Counted from the stretch's first letter, positions 15,383-23,920 are shown. The stretch: DNA of 32,776 nt from Candidatus Poribacteria bacterium (GCA_022821495.1 JAJEDN010000125.1:1-32776), one strand, 5' to 3'. Notes: generated by a model not told the origin, from the sequence alone. Made by a program: numbers and translations.

Positions 15383-15877
15383 TTACCTTTTACCTGATTC
15401 CACGCTGTGATTTTCAGCATAAGTCTCTGGTGTAGATTCCGGGGCAAATTCAGGCTCATCTAAGTGAGAAACAATCAGTCCCAATTCTGCCATAATTTCT
15501 TTTACAGGTTTCCCCCAACGATGCATTAAGATAGCGAGGGCTTCCAAGCGTTTAATGTCCATAACTGTCGACTGCTGCAAAAGTTCTTCATACGCTTGCT
15601 GCTCCTCATCGCTTAAAGTTTCATCTTCACGCTTGCGCCGCAACTCCCAATAACGCCGATATGCTTTTTCAGGCAATTGCGAATTTTTCCTTATAAACGC
15701 TATCACTTCTGCATCTGTGGCATCTGGATCAACCTCTTCGCCTATCCCCACTTCTTGCTGTCGCTGCCATTCTGTAAACTTCCGAGTGAATTCATCCAAT
15801 TCGATCGGCGTTAATTGCTTAACACCACTCAGCAAATGTTCAACCTTTAGCTCTGTTGAGTTCTCAATAGTTGCCAT
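15383..15877 (-). CDS. Small helical partner protein of the HNH endonuclease
   Basis: A 164-residue protein with no domain I can name. It is rich in charged helices (LTPIELDEFTRKFTEWQRQQ, YWELRRKREDETLSDEEQQAYEELLQ), with a final segment EALAILMHRWGKPVKEIMAELGL. The start at 15877 is set by AGGAGG nine bases upstream; an ATG at 15919 has no such element. Pairs of a protein like this with a small HNH gene are a recurring arrangement, which suggests it guides or inhibits the nuclease. That link is inferred from spacing only. Confidence 0.7.
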   Translation of the reverse strand: MATIENSTELKVEHLLSGVKQLTPIELDEFTRKFTEWQRQQEVGIGEEVDPDATDAEVIAFIRKNSQLPEKAYRRYWELRRKREDETLSDEEQQAYEELLQQSTVMDIKRLEALAILMHRWGKPVKEIMAELGLIVSHLDEPEFAPESTPETYAENHSVESGKR

Positions 15878-15925
15878 CACTATTCCTCCTGTAACATCCG
15901 ATAAGTGTTGTGTGCACAACTTGAC

Positions 15926-16651
15926 TTAATCCTTTTTATGCCACATCCGCTCGAAGTTATCCTGTGGGGCAAAACCTAAGATCCGTTTTGTTTTGATATT
16001 TGAGAACTGCTGATGTGGTAGATCTGCGAAGATATTGAAAATTTCACAGCGCGAGGGAAGGTCCTCCAGATTAATCTCTAAACCCAGTCGGAACGCCTCA
16101 CCTGCATCCCGCCAGCTGACGGAAAACGGGTTGAGATCCGTACCTTCCGCTTGGTCTTCGTGTTCTCGGAAACTGAGGAACAGATAACAGAGCACATAGA
16201 TGTCGTAATGCTCGGTGAAAACCTTACAGATTTCCTGTCCTAACCCTTTCGTCAACGGATAGAGTCCAGTGCTTGTGTGGGGTGGGACATCCGGATTAAT
16301 TTCATAATCGTAGGTCGTATAATCATCGCCTTGAATCGTGAAATGCGGTCCAGTGTTGATAACACGGCGGATTCCGTGTTCAACAGCGGCGCGCATCATG
16401 TTATAACATCCACGCGTGCTGACATCAAAAGCCAATTGTCTGTCGTGCCGGAGTACAGAGCAGTTGAGAATCGCGTCCATTCCTTCAGTCGCGCGCATGA
16501 CCTGATCCAACGAACCGACATCAATATGCATCGATTCGTGTTTTGTTTCAAGGTCATTGATGTCTGTGACACGCAGCGTATAGTAAGGTTCCAACGCCTT
16601 GACGACATGTGGTCCAAGATAACCGTTACCACCTAAAATGAGAACTTTCAT
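15926..16651 (-). CDS. NAD-dependent epimerase/dehydratase family protein
   Basis: A 241-residue extended-SDR protein. The nucleotide-binding motif GGNGYLG is at 7-13 and the catalytic pair Y131-x3-K135 (GLYPLTKGLGQE) is present, so the enzyme may be active. It is shorter than typical UDP-sugar epimerases (about 310), with a reduced C-terminal substrate domain. The start at 16651 is set by AAGGAGG in front of it; the longer in-frame start at 16693 overlaps the upstream gene. It lies 1 base after the next epimerase-like gene, so they are coupled. Substrate unknown; a nucleotide sugar is likely. Confidence 0.85.
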   Translation of the reverse strand: MKVLILGGNGYLGPHVVKALEPYYTLRVTDINDLETKHESMHIDVGSLDQVMRATEGMDAILNCSVLRHDRQLAFDVSTRGCYNMMRAAVEHGIRRVINTGPHFTIQGDDYTTYDYEINPDVPPHTSTGLYPLTKGLGQEICKVFTEHYDIYVLCYLFLSFREHEDQAEGTDLNPFSVSWRDAGEAFRLGLEINLEDLPSRCEIFNIFADLPHQQFSNIKTKRILGFAPQDNFERMWHKKD

Positions 16652-16652
16652 G

Positions 16653-17384
16653 CTACGCCTCCTTTGCCTGTGGTGGCACGAATTGCGGTTCAAAATTCAG
16701 ATGCCCCTTGGCTTTCCCAATCGAGAAACGGGCACCGGGAAACTCTGACTGGACATGAAAGATTCGCCACGGTGATGAAGACGCCAGCGCGCCTTGGAAA
16801 GCAGCGACTGCATCGTTCATCTCAAGCCACATACTTTTTACATGGGGGGCATGTTCAGCGGTTGCAGTGGCATCAGCCGTGATGAGATTGCCGAGGCGGA
16901 GGCACGTTACGTCGATCTTACCTTCGCGCCCGAATTCCCTGCAAGTGAACTCACCGAGATGTTTTGAAAGCACAAAACTATCAACTGACGGACGCGGTCG
17001 CCAACTCTCTGTGACTGTCCAGTCTTCACCGTGTTGCTCGAAGAGACGGAGTGTACTTGCGTAAATAGCATGTTTCACACCCTCCGCCGACGCTGCCATC
17101 AACAAGTTATAGGTGCAGCGTGTCTGGTAGTCAATGGCGTAATTGTCGGGTTGATCAGCACCAGCGAGGAGGTCGGGTGGGACTTCGGCAATGTGTATAA
17201 TAGCATCCATGCCGCGGACGAGTTCGTTGGTTGACTCGTCGTGTCCAAGTTCGCTTTGCACGAACGTTCCTTCAGCATTTTCAACGGGGTACAACTCTGT
17301 TAAACGGAGCGTATGTGTTTCCGCCAACGTTCCCGCTATGTTGCGCGCCAGTTCTGAACCAGCAGAAGTAATCAAGATGTTCAT
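16653..17384 (-). CDS. NAD(P)-binding epimerase-like protein with degenerate active site
   Basis: A 243-residue extended-SDR relative (MNILITSAGSELARNIAG). It differs from active enzymes in two ways. The glycine motif is G9-x3-A13 in place of GxxGxxG. The Y-x3-K pair is replaced by F137-V-L-S-K141, so the catalytic tyrosine is missing. The following HLGEFTCREFGR and ITCLRLGN-like blocks are well kept. It may be a non-catalytic partner of the epimerase just downstream, or use another acid. The HIT gene lies 3 bases upstream on the same strand, which makes a three-gene unit. Confidence 0.78.
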   Translation of the reverse strand: MNILITSAGSELARNIAGTLAETHTLRLTELYPVENAEGTFVQSELGHDESTNELVRGMDAIIHIAEVPPDLLAGADQPDNYAIDYQTRCTYNLLMAASAEGVKHAIYASTLRLFEQHGEDWTVTESWRPRPSVDSFVLSKHLGEFTCREFGREGKIDVTCLRLGNLITADATATAEHAPHVKSMWLEMNDAVAAFQGALASSSPWRIFHVQSEFPGARFSIGKAKGHLNFEPQFVPPQAKEA

Positions 17385-17387
17385 TTT

Positions 17388-17795
17388 CTATAGAGCCTCC
17401 CGAATCTTTGCCGCGACGTTGCCAATCTCTTCCATATCTCCTTGACTCGGTCGCCACGGTAACCGAAGTGGATCGCTTTCCCATCGCGGGATTAGGTGCA
17501 GATGGAAATGGAAAACGGTTTGAAATCCTGCGGCTTCATTCGATTGAAAGAGGTTCATCCCATCAGGGTTCAATGCCGTTCGGATCGCGTTTGCGAGTGG
17601 GATCGCGGCTTGCATAATTTTGCTGCCGATCTCTGTGGGCATATCAAAGATATTTCGATAGTGCTGTTTCGGTATCACAAGGGTATGCCCTGGGTTTGCA
17701 GGGGCAATATCCATAAACGCGAAGACGTGTTCATCTTCATATACTTTGGCTGCCGGAATCTCACCAGCGACAATTGCACAAAAAAGACAATCCAT
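17388..17795 (-). CDS. HIT-family nucleotide hydrolase/transferase
   Basis: A 135-residue histidine-triad protein of the HINT/Fhit-like class. The triad HFHLH is at 96-100 (QTVFHFHLHLIPRW), and a C3-x2-C6 pair (CLFC) is at the N-terminus, typical of the zinc-binding HIT branch. Members hydrolyse nucleoside phosphoramidates or dinucleotide polyphosphates in the cytosol. It heads a minus-strand unit with the two epimerase-like genes. The leader carries the CCGCAAGG-like motif (TCGCAAGGAAAATT) right before the start. Confidence 0.9.
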   Translation of the reverse strand: MDCLFCAIVAGEIPAAKVYEDEHVFAFMDIAPANPGHTLVIPKQHYRNIFDMPTEIGSKIMQAAIPLANAIRTALNPDGMNLFQSNEAAGFQTVFHFHLHLIPRWESDPLRLPWRPSQGDMEEIGNVAAKIREAL

Positions 17796-17807
17796 TTTTT
17801 TAATTTT

Positions 17808-17817
17808 CCTTGCGATT
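17808..17817 (-). repeat. Dispersed leader motif CCGCAAGG, copy 3 (variant)
   Basis: The reverse strand reads AATCGCAAGG, followed by an A/T-rich stretch and the HIT start codon 12 bases on. It resembles the copy before the DUF790 gene (24016-24025). Confidence 0.35.
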
Positions 17818-18009
17818 AAATGACGCTAACTGAGAATTTGACGTGCCTTCCTTAAATCAATCTGAAAATCTGAAGAACACCCCAAGCAAACCCTTCCATT
17901 TCATTATAGGCTATGCGATTTGAATAATTAAAAGAAAAAATAAAAGAGTTTCAAAGAGCGGGTCTTTTTGTTATTTTAGCAAATTTGGTGCACAAAATCA
18001 ATTGGAAAC

Positions 18010-18039
18010 TTGCTACGAAAAACAGAAATATGGTATACT
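18010..18039 (+). promoter_or_regulatory. Likely sigma70-type promoter of the lipoprotein-protease operon
   Basis: TTGCTA (18010-18015), an 18-base spacer and TATACT (18034-18039) lie 74 bases before the lipoprotein start at 18113. The -10 is good, the -35 weak. Confidence 0.45.
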
Positions 18040-18112
18040 GACTTGTGTAAGAACAATAGATGCGAACCGCTTTGTTGAAAAAGCACAGGAAACAAAAGCC
18101 AGGAGAATCAAA

Positions 18113-18742
18113 ATGAGACGTACTTTCATCCCTCTATGTATAGCAGCGTTCAGTATCTTCGCCTGTCCCCTCATCTTTTCAGGCTGTGCCAGCAAATCTA
18201 CCACGGTTAGAAAATCCGAAGTACGCTCCGAAGATGGACAAACTGCTCACTTTTCCCAACAGAAAACTGGAAAAATAGAGAAACGGAAAGAAGATTTTAT
18301 CATTGGGTTCAATCCGTTCAAAGATGACCCAGATAACCCGAGTCCACACAATCCGCTTGTGAAGAAGTTTGGGGACATCCCGCAAGTTCGGACCTATATA
18401 CGGCTACAACGAAAATATCTAAGCGGGAAACCGCTGACAATCGATGAGGCGATTGACCTGTTTGCTGCAGAGCATCACTTGTATCAATGGCAAAAAACGA
18501 AAGCACTTTTACAATATCTAAAAAAGCATAAAAAGGAGTTAGAAGTGAGTGGAAAGTTAGGTAACTTTGAATGGAAATACACCGGAACAACAATGGTCGA
18601 TTATACCCATAAAGGCTACACGCTCAAAACACATACCCATCCCGATGGCAGCAAAACCATATACGATTCGCGTGTGGAAGGTGTGATAAAGGTGCCACCA
18701 CAAGCGAAATCGCCGTATACAGATGATACAGGTGATAAATGA
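18113..18742 (+). CDS. Putative lipoprotein, function unknown
   Basis: A 209-residue protein with a lipoprotein-type signal (RTFIPLCIAAFSIFACPLIF, then SGC with C25). The -3 residue is Phe, so the lipobox is not perfect. The mature part is hydrophilic, with a helical region (RLQRKYLSGKPLTIDEAIDL) and a beta-rich end (YTHKGYTLKTHTHPDGSKTI). I do not recognise the family. The start at 18113 follows AGGAG by six bases; a longer in-frame start at 18002 precedes the promoter. Its stop overlaps the protease start (ATGA at 18739-18742), so both are made together and may form an envelope pair. Confidence 0.65.
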   Translation: MRRTFIPLCIAAFSIFACPLIFSGCASKSTTVRKSEVRSEDGQTAHFSQQKTGKIEKRKEDFIIGFNPFKDDPDNPSPHNPLVKKFGDIPQVRTYIRLQRKYLSGKPLTIDEAIDLFAAEHHLYQWQKTKALLQYLKKHKKELEVSGKLGNFEWKYTGTTMVDYTHKGYTLKTHTHPDGSKTIYDSRVEGVIKVPPQAKSPYTDDTGDK

Positions 18743-20232
18743 TATCCGAGATGAAATACCGTAACAGATTATTACAGCAGCAATCAACGGTACGTATATT
18801 ATATGCAACGGTTGTGATCGCAATCCTATTCGCTACTGCGACAACATCGCTGTCTCAAACGACTGAGGAGATCGCTGAGAATGCATTAGCCGCTACGGTT
18901 TACTTAGAGATGCAGGGTAGTAACGGTTTAACGGTCGGTATTGGTAGCGGTTTTTTTGTCCGTCCAGACTTGATCGCGACCAATTTCCACGTCATCCAAG
19001 GGGCTGTACGAGGCACCGCAAAATTGGTCAGCAAAGATACCAAATATACGATTGAAGGTATCACAGCCACAGACGTGGACAACGACCTCGTGTTGCTAAA
19101 GGTTATTGCTGACGGGATCAAACCTTTGTCGCTCGGTGACAGCGATGCAGTGAGGATTGGGGCACAAGTGTACGTCGTCGGTAACCCGAAGGGTATGGAA
19201 GGGACATTCTCTGATGGTATCATCAGTAGCATTCGGAGGGCGGACGTTCAGACACGTTTCCAGATGACCGCCCCAATTTCTTCGGGAAGCAGCGGGGGAG
19301 CTGTACTAAATCGTAAAGGTGAGGTTATTGGCGTGTCCGTTTCTGCTCATCAAGACTTAGATGCTCAGAATATTAATTTCGCAATTCCGGTGAACAAACT
19401 CAAGGAACTCCTTACGCGCGCAGAAACAGCAAAACCTCTAACGCAAGGCAGTAAACCTATATCTACAAAGACGTATTTCAATTGGGGAAATAGGAAATCC
19501 GATTTAGGTGACTATGCAGGTGCCATCTCGGACTACACCCAGGCTATTCGCCTAAAACCTGACTTTGCATCGGCATATTATAATCGAGGTATCGCAAAGG
19601 CAGCACTGGGACACTATATTGCTGCGATTGCCGACTATACAGAAACCATTCGCCTAAAGCCAGATCACGCCTCAGCATATTACAATAGAGGTATTGTCAA
19701 ACGTAAATTAAAACAATACGATGCTGCGATTGCTGACTATACAGAAACCATTCGTCTAAAATCAGATCACGCCTCAGCATATTACAATAGAGGCATCGCA
19801 AATAGTAAATTAGGAAAATACTTCGCCGAAATCGCTGATTATGACATGACAATCCGATTAAAACCTGATCACGCCAAAGCCTATAACAATCGAGGTATCG
19901 CAAAAGCAAACCTAAAGCAGTACAGTGCCGCCATAGCAGATTACGATATAGCTATCCAACTCGATCCAGATGATGCTTCCGCATACTACAATCGGGGAGT
20001 CGCAAAGGCAAGTTTGGAAAAATATAAAACTGCCATGACAGATTTTGATATAGCGATAAGACTAAAACCTGATCACGCTAAAGCCCACCATGGTAGGGGA
20101 CTTATGAAAGCCTTGTTAGGACGCGCTTCAGAAGCGAAACAGGATTACCAAACTGCTTTGAAATTAGCAAAAGCGGTGGGCAACAAAAGTCTCATAGAGA
20201 CCATCAATCGATTACTTAAAGACTCTAACTAA
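18739..20232 (+). CDS. HtrA/DegP-like trypsin-fold serine protease with seven TPRs
   Basis: A 497-residue protein. An N-terminal hydrophobic helix (about 20-38) exports or anchors it. Residues about 45-230 are a trypsin-like domain of the HtrA/DegS class with complete triad H84 (TNFHVIQG), D116 (VDNDLVLLK) and S185 (GSSGGAVL). In place of PDZ domains there are seven TPRs (about 245-475), each 34 residues in the pattern AYYNRGIAK...YDAAIADYTETIRLKPD. TPRs bind peptides or proteins, so they may pick substrates or partners. Several repeats are nearly identical in DNA. It overlaps the lipoprotein gene by four bases. An alternative ATG at 18751 is possible. It likely acts in the periplasm in quality control or signalling. 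Confidence 0.9.
   Translation: MISEMKYRNRLLQQQSTVRILYATVVIAILFATATTSLSQTTEEIAENALAATVYLEMQGSNGLTVGIGSGFFVRPDLIATNFHVIQGAVRGTAKLVSKDTKYTIEGITATDVDNDLVLLKVIADGIKPLSLGDSDAVRIGAQVYVVGNPKGMEGTFSDGIISSIRRADVQTRFQMTAPISSGSSGGAVLNRKGEVIGVSVSAHQDLDAQNINFAIPVNKLKELLTRAETAKPLTQGSKPISTKTYFNWGNRKSDLGDYAGAISDYTQAIRLKPDFASAYYNRGIAKAALGHYIAAIADYTETIRLKPDHASAYYNRGIVKRKLKQYDAAIADYTETIRLKSDHASAYYNRGIANSKLGKYFAEIADYDMTIRLKPDHAKAYNNRGIAKANLKQYSAAIADYDIAIQLDPDDASAYYNRGVAKASLEKYKTAMTDFDIAIRLKPDHAKAHHGRGLMKALLGRASEAKQDYQTALKLAKAVGNKSLIETINRLLKDSN
19560..20100 (+). repeat. Tandem 102-base TPR-coding repeats
   Basis: Units of 102 bases, each one TPR. The stretches GCCTCAGCATATTACAATAG and ACAGAAACCATTCG recur in neighbouring units almost unchanged, a sign of recent duplication. 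Confidence 0.75.
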
Positions 20233-20281
20233 TGAGAGATGAACGCGGAAAAGAAATAGATGGGTATAGAGCTACGTCCCT

Positions 20282-20304
20282 ACACCAATTCTTAGGTGTT
20301 TTTT
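20282..20304 (+). terminator. Short stem with T run after the protease gene
   Basis: ACACC, an eight-base loop, GGTGT and then TTTTTT. The stem has only 5 bp and would be a weak intrinsic terminator 50 bases after the stop at 20232. Confidence 0.4.
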
Positions 20305-20341
20305 AGCAAACTACAGGATCTGCCCTAGCATTCCTTGTTTA

Positions 20342-20527
20342 TTATTTCCGTTTCGGGAGGGCATTGATAGCATACCATAGCAGCGTTGCAAGCGTGCGGT
20401 GTCCATAGTTTCTCGACCGCGAGCGTCTATAGTGATTGCTACCGTACCGACATCCCATAGCGTTATAGAGTGTAGTTTTTTTGACTCTCATCAATTTTAA
20501 GGCTTTCAAAGCCGCCAATTTGGGCAT
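20342..20527 (-). CDS. Possible small basic protein, unknown
   Basis: A 61-codon frame with GGAGG ten bases before its ATG (MPKLAALKALKLMRVKKTTL). It is rich in Lys, Arg and Tyr (CRYGSNHYRRSRSRNYGHRT) and ends hydrophobic-basic (LATLLWYAINALPKRK). It has no known domain. The good ribosome binding site argues for a gene, but length and composition leave it doubtful; it could be a remnant of a larger gene. Confidence 0.3.
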   Translation of the reverse strand: MPKLAALKALKLMRVKKTTLYNAMGCRYGSNHYRRSRSRNYGHRTLATLLWYAINALPKRK

Positions 20528-20728
20528 TGCTCAATCCTCCAAATGCTCCAATTTGTAGAATTTAACGGAAAAAAAGCAGATCGGGTACAAATATAGGCGC
20601 GGAAATCCACACCTGTTGACCAATCACCATAAAACTACGAACAGTCTCTCAATATTGTGTTCAGACGCATAATAGCGGATAAGGTTTAGGCAATATCACA
20701 TTATCAATCTAAGCGGCAGCTACTTTTC

Positions 20729-20950
20729 CTAACGATATATCTTAAACCCAGCCTCCACACGGCGTTTATGATAGAGGTTTAACGTGTTGCCCTCAATGCG
20801 TGCAGTTACGCGTCTGCCGTCACTGAAGGTTACCTGAAATTGCGTATCAGAATCTTGTGAAATCTCCTTTGTCTTTGGTAATGGAATGTCCTTCTGTTTT
20901 GCCCATGCTTGAATCAGTTTTGTGACGGAATCAGCATCACTGTTGCTATA
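20729..20950 (-). pseudogene. C-terminal coding remnant without start codon
   Basis: The reverse strand stays open for 73 codons between TAA at 20951-20953 and TAG at 20729-20731 and reads like real protein: TKLIQAWAKQKDIPLPKTKE, then FQVTFSDGRRVTARIEGN and LYHKRRVEAGFKIYR. No ATG, GTG or TTG start with a ribosome binding site is seen near its 5' end. I take it as the tail of a lost gene. Confidence 0.4.
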
Positions 20951-20963
20951 TTACCCCTTGCTT

Positions 20964-21929
20964 TTAGTACCACATCGCTTTATTGACGACGTTTTTCAAC
21001 GGTTTGCCTCCAGCGAACCGACGTGCGTTTTCCAAGAAAAGTTCAAACCGCCGCGCTTCGATATTCTCTGCATCCTTGACAGCGATATGTGGCGTTATTA
21101 ACACATTCGGCAATTGCCACAACGGACTTTCAGCAGGCAACGGCTCAATTTCAAACACGTCCAAACCACAGCCTGCAATAATGCCCTGTTCAAGTGCTGA
21201 AACGAGGTCAGCGAGTTTCGTCGTCTTGCCGCGTCCGATATTGATAAAGTAAGCGGTGTTTTTCATCAGGGAAAACCGCCCTTCGTGCTACATTCCTTCG
21301 GTTTCGGGAGTATGCGGTGTCGTGGTTATCACAAAATCGGCGAGCGGAAGGAGTGTGTCCAGTTCAGCGGGTTCGTGTTTCTCTATAAAATCGACCTCAT
21401 ATTCCCAGCGGGCATCAACACCGATCACTTTCATCCCGAATGCGTTACAGAGATGTGCGGTTTCATGCCCGATACCACCGACACCGACAATCAGTGCTGT
21501 TGCCTGAGCGAGGTCGATGTATCCACTTTTGCGGGCATCTTTACGCCACGTTCCTTCACGTTGTGCGTCCATATAATACGGCAACCCGCGGGCAAGTGAA
21601 AGCACAAACATCATGATATGCTGTGCGATATGGTCGTTATAGATACCGCGTGGGTTACAGACAACGACCGGATGTTCAATCAGGGCGGGATAATAGTAAC
21701 CCGGAAACGGACCTGCGGCAGGGTTCTGTAGCCATCGGAGGTTTTTCGCTAACGGCAGTTGTTCAGGGGACACCCAACCGTAGACAGCATCCGCATCCGG
21801 GAGGTGTTCCGCTACTGCGTCGTCTGTCTCTGGCAAGACAACGGTGTATGCGGGTAATTCATTGTGAAGACGTTCAGCCCATTCGTGTGATTCCGCGTTC
21901 TGTGGCGGCATAATTATGAGTTTAGGCAC
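20964..21929 (-). pseudogene. D-2-hydroxyacid dehydrogenase interrupted by one in-frame TAG
   Basis: A 321-codon frame with a single stop, TAG at 21288-21290. Both sides are good D-isomer 2-hydroxyacid dehydrogenase: the Rossmann motif GVGGIGHET with GVDARW after it, DFVITTTPHTPETEG, then after the stop LMKNTAYFINIGRGKT, GLDVFEIEPLPAESPLW and NVLITPHIA with the catalytic histidine. The stop falls in TPETEGM-x-HEGRFSLMK, at a site that is usually Phe, Leu or Tyr in the family. A point mutation from TAT, TAC or TTG is enough. The second half has its own ATG (21266), but a 100-residue half domain would not be active. A recent pseudogene or a sequence error are both possible. Confidence 0.75.
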
Positions 21930-22063
21930 AGTATCAGTCCTTGGGAGTTATATGATTTTTCACATTTTCGCTTGAAATTTACACGGAAAATATGTTATGA
22001 TTCGGTATATTAGCCCCGATCACTATGTTGGAAAACGTTCTTGACAGGAGACTAATTTATTTT

Positions 22064-22300
22064 TTACTTAACCCAACTAATGATGAGTCCGATGATACTT
22101 CCAATACCAACGACAATACTAATACCGATGGCAAGGTTCGCGCGGTGCGTTGACGCTAACTCAGAACGCCCCTCCATTTTTCCTTTTATCCAACCCACGT
22201 CCTGCTCAAGTGAACCAAGGCGATCATTGACGCGCTCAAGACGAGCATCCACGCGCTCCATCCAACTCAAGACGAGTTTTTGGAATTCTTGATTATCCAT
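22064..22300 (-). CDS. Small coiled-coil protein with C-terminal membrane helix
   Basis: A 78-residue protein. Residues 1-45 form an amphipathic helix with heptads (MERVDARLERVNDRLGSLEQDVGWIKGKM, given here as the block from residue 14). Residues about 55-76 are one hydrophobic helix (LAIGISIVVGIGSIIGLIIS). The layout resembles XhlA/hemolysin-accessory and other small tail-anchored proteins. GGAG lies before its ATG. It is divergent from the helicase gene and has no clear partner. Function unknown. Confidence 0.7.
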   Translation of the reverse strand: MDNQEFQKLVLSWMERVDARLERVNDRLGSLEQDVGWIKGKMEGRSELASTHRANLAIGISIVVGIGSIIGLIISWVK

Positions 22301-22420
22301 GTGTAACTCCTTTATATGACCGAAAGCCTAAAATGAACACCATTAAAATTTTAGCACAATTTCATGAAAATGCCAAACTTTTTCTTTCCACATCTCGGTG
22401 AAAACGGAAAGACGTGATTT

Positions 22421-23833
22421 ATGGAAACTCCGCTAAAAATCAACTTTGACAAAGGCACCCTCATCCTACAGAACGTCCCAGAGGCACTTGAATCGCAGCT
22501 GCCAGATCTCCGTTGGGACGAGCGCACCCTCACTTTCCGCGCGCCCGCCTATCGCTATCGGAAGATTGTTTCGCAATTGCGTGCCCACGACATTCCGTAT
22601 CAAGACACAGCAAGGCAATTCACAGCAGAACCCTTCATGCACCAAAAAACGATTTCACCTTACCCCTATCAGAGTGAGGCGATTGACGCTTGGCACGCCA
22701 ACGGCAAACGCGGGGTCGTAAGCCTCCCTACGGGTGCAGGTAAGACCTTCATCGCAATTCTACTCATTGCTGATACGCAACGCCCGACACTCGTGCATGT
22801 CCCGACGATTGATCTCATGCACCAGTGGCATACAGTGTTGACGGAACACTTCGGACAAGAGATCGGACTTTACGGCGGCGGTCAGCACGAACTGCGAAAT
22901 ATTACAGTAACGACATATCAATCTGCTGTCATGCACGCGCCGCATTACGGCAACCGGTTCGGGTTCGCCATTTTTGACGAATGCCACCACCTACCTGGGG
23001 AACAGTATCAATACGCCGCGATCAGCAGCATCGCACCTTTTCGGTTGGGGTTAACAGCCACACCTGAACGGGTTGACGGTAAAGAGAGCCGACTCTACGC
23101 ACTCGTCGGTGAATGCTGTTATGAAGCACAGGTGCAGGAGCTCTCAGGGAAAACGCTCTCCGAGTACCGCGTTGTGACGATTGCGGTTGAAATGGAAGAC
23201 ACCGAACGGGTCCAGTATGAAGAAGCGCGCAGTGCTTACTTAAATTTCCTCAAGCAGGCGAAAATTAATATGGGTACCCCGCGCGGATGGCATACGTTTC
23301 TCTGGAAGGCATCACAAAGTGAAGCCGGACGTGCCGCTTTCAAAGCGTATCTCACGCAGAAGCAACTCAGTTTTGCCTCCACCACAAAACAGGAATGGGT
23401 GTGGAAACTGATCCAGCGGCATCGTGGCGATCGGATGCTCATCTTTACACAAGATAACGACACGGCGTACCAACTCGGCACGCGTTTTTTTCTCCCAGTG
23501 CTAACGCATCAGACGAAACTCAAAGAGCGGAACGCCTTTTTAAACGGGTTCCGAGATGGCACCTATTCTATCTTGGTTACCTCAAAAGTACTCAATGAAG
23601 GCGTAGACGTGCCGGAGGCGAATGTCGCTATCATCGTCTCAGGGAGTGGGAGCGTCCGGGAGCATGTACAGCGACTCGGACGTATCCTTCGCAAACGCGA
23701 GGGCAAACAGGCGGTGCTTTACGAACTCATCTCCAAACAGACCGGCGAACACTTTGTCAACAGACGACGCAGACAACATCACGCCTATCAGCCCCTCAAA
23801 AATTCGTATAGTCTAAAATCGCGTAGCTCGTAA
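22421..23833 (+). CDS. XPB-type superfamily 2 DNA helicase
   Basis: A 470-residue helicase of the XPB/Ssl2 (Rad25) class. An N-terminal damage-recognition-like segment (residues 1-70, FDKGTLILQNVPE, LRWDERTLTFRAP) is followed by Walker A GAGKT (105-109), DECHH (186-190), LTATPERVDG (211-220), and the second RecA domain with ILVTSKVLNEGVDVPEANVA and motif VI QRLGRILRK. XPB helicases open DNA at damaged or promoter sites. The next gene encodes the DUF790/Bax1 nuclease, the known partner of archaeal XPB, so a helicase-nuclease complex for nucleotide excision repair is expected. Such XPB-Bax1 pairs occur in archaea and scattered bacteria. Confidence 0.9.
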   Translation: METPLKINFDKGTLILQNVPEALESQLPDLRWDERTLTFRAPAYRYRKIVSQLRAHDIPYQDTARQFTAEPFMHQKTISPYPYQSEAIDAWHANGKRGVVSLPTGAGKTFIAILLIADTQRPTLVHVPTIDLMHQWHTVLTEHFGQEIGLYGGGQHELRNITVTTYQSAVMHAPHYGNRFGFAIFDECHHLPGEQYQYAAISSIAPFRLGLTATPERVDGKESRLYALVGECCYEAQVQELSGKTLSEYRVVTIAVEMEDTERVQYEEARSAYLNFLKQAKINMGTPRGWHTFLWKASQSEAGRAAFKAYLTQKQLSFASTTKQEWVWKLIQRHRGDRMLIFTQDNDTAYQLGTRFFLPVLTHQTKLKERNAFLNGFRDGTYSILVTSKVLNEGVDVPEANVAIIVSGSGSVREHVQRLGRILRKREGKQAVLYELISKQTGEHFVNRRRRQHHAYQPLKNSYSLKSRSS

Positions 23834-23892
23834 TGAAGCAGATCGCTTATGGGGTTTTTGCAAACGCTAAAATCCGTCCAGCAGGACAAAAA

Positions 23893-23920
23893 ATGAAAAT
23901 GCTTTGCATTTTCATACTTT
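23893..23920. terminator. Perfect 10-bp hairpin between the helicase and nuclease genes
   Basis: ATGAAAATGC, a TTT loop, GCATTTTCAT and then TACTTTTT, with an A run in front. It may attenuate transcription between the two genes or act as a bidirectional terminator. The 203-base gap otherwise holds a 65-codon frame (from 23833) that I do not trust. Confidence 0.45.

Larger units (their letters stand above)
20233..20963. other. Gene-poor interval
   Basis: About 730 bases hold no complete recognisable gene. They contain a weak terminator (20282-20304), a doubtful small frame (20342-20527), a decayed coding remnant (20729-20950) and A/T-rich sequence at about 20560-20720 in which I see nothing else. 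Confidence 0.6.

Noticed and set aside
21288..21290. In-frame TAG as pyrrolysine or recoded amber codon
   Set aside because: No other evidence of amber recoding in the window; TAG ends the bactofilin-like gene, the aldo/keto reductase and the right tnpB at natural positions. A nonsense mutation is simpler.
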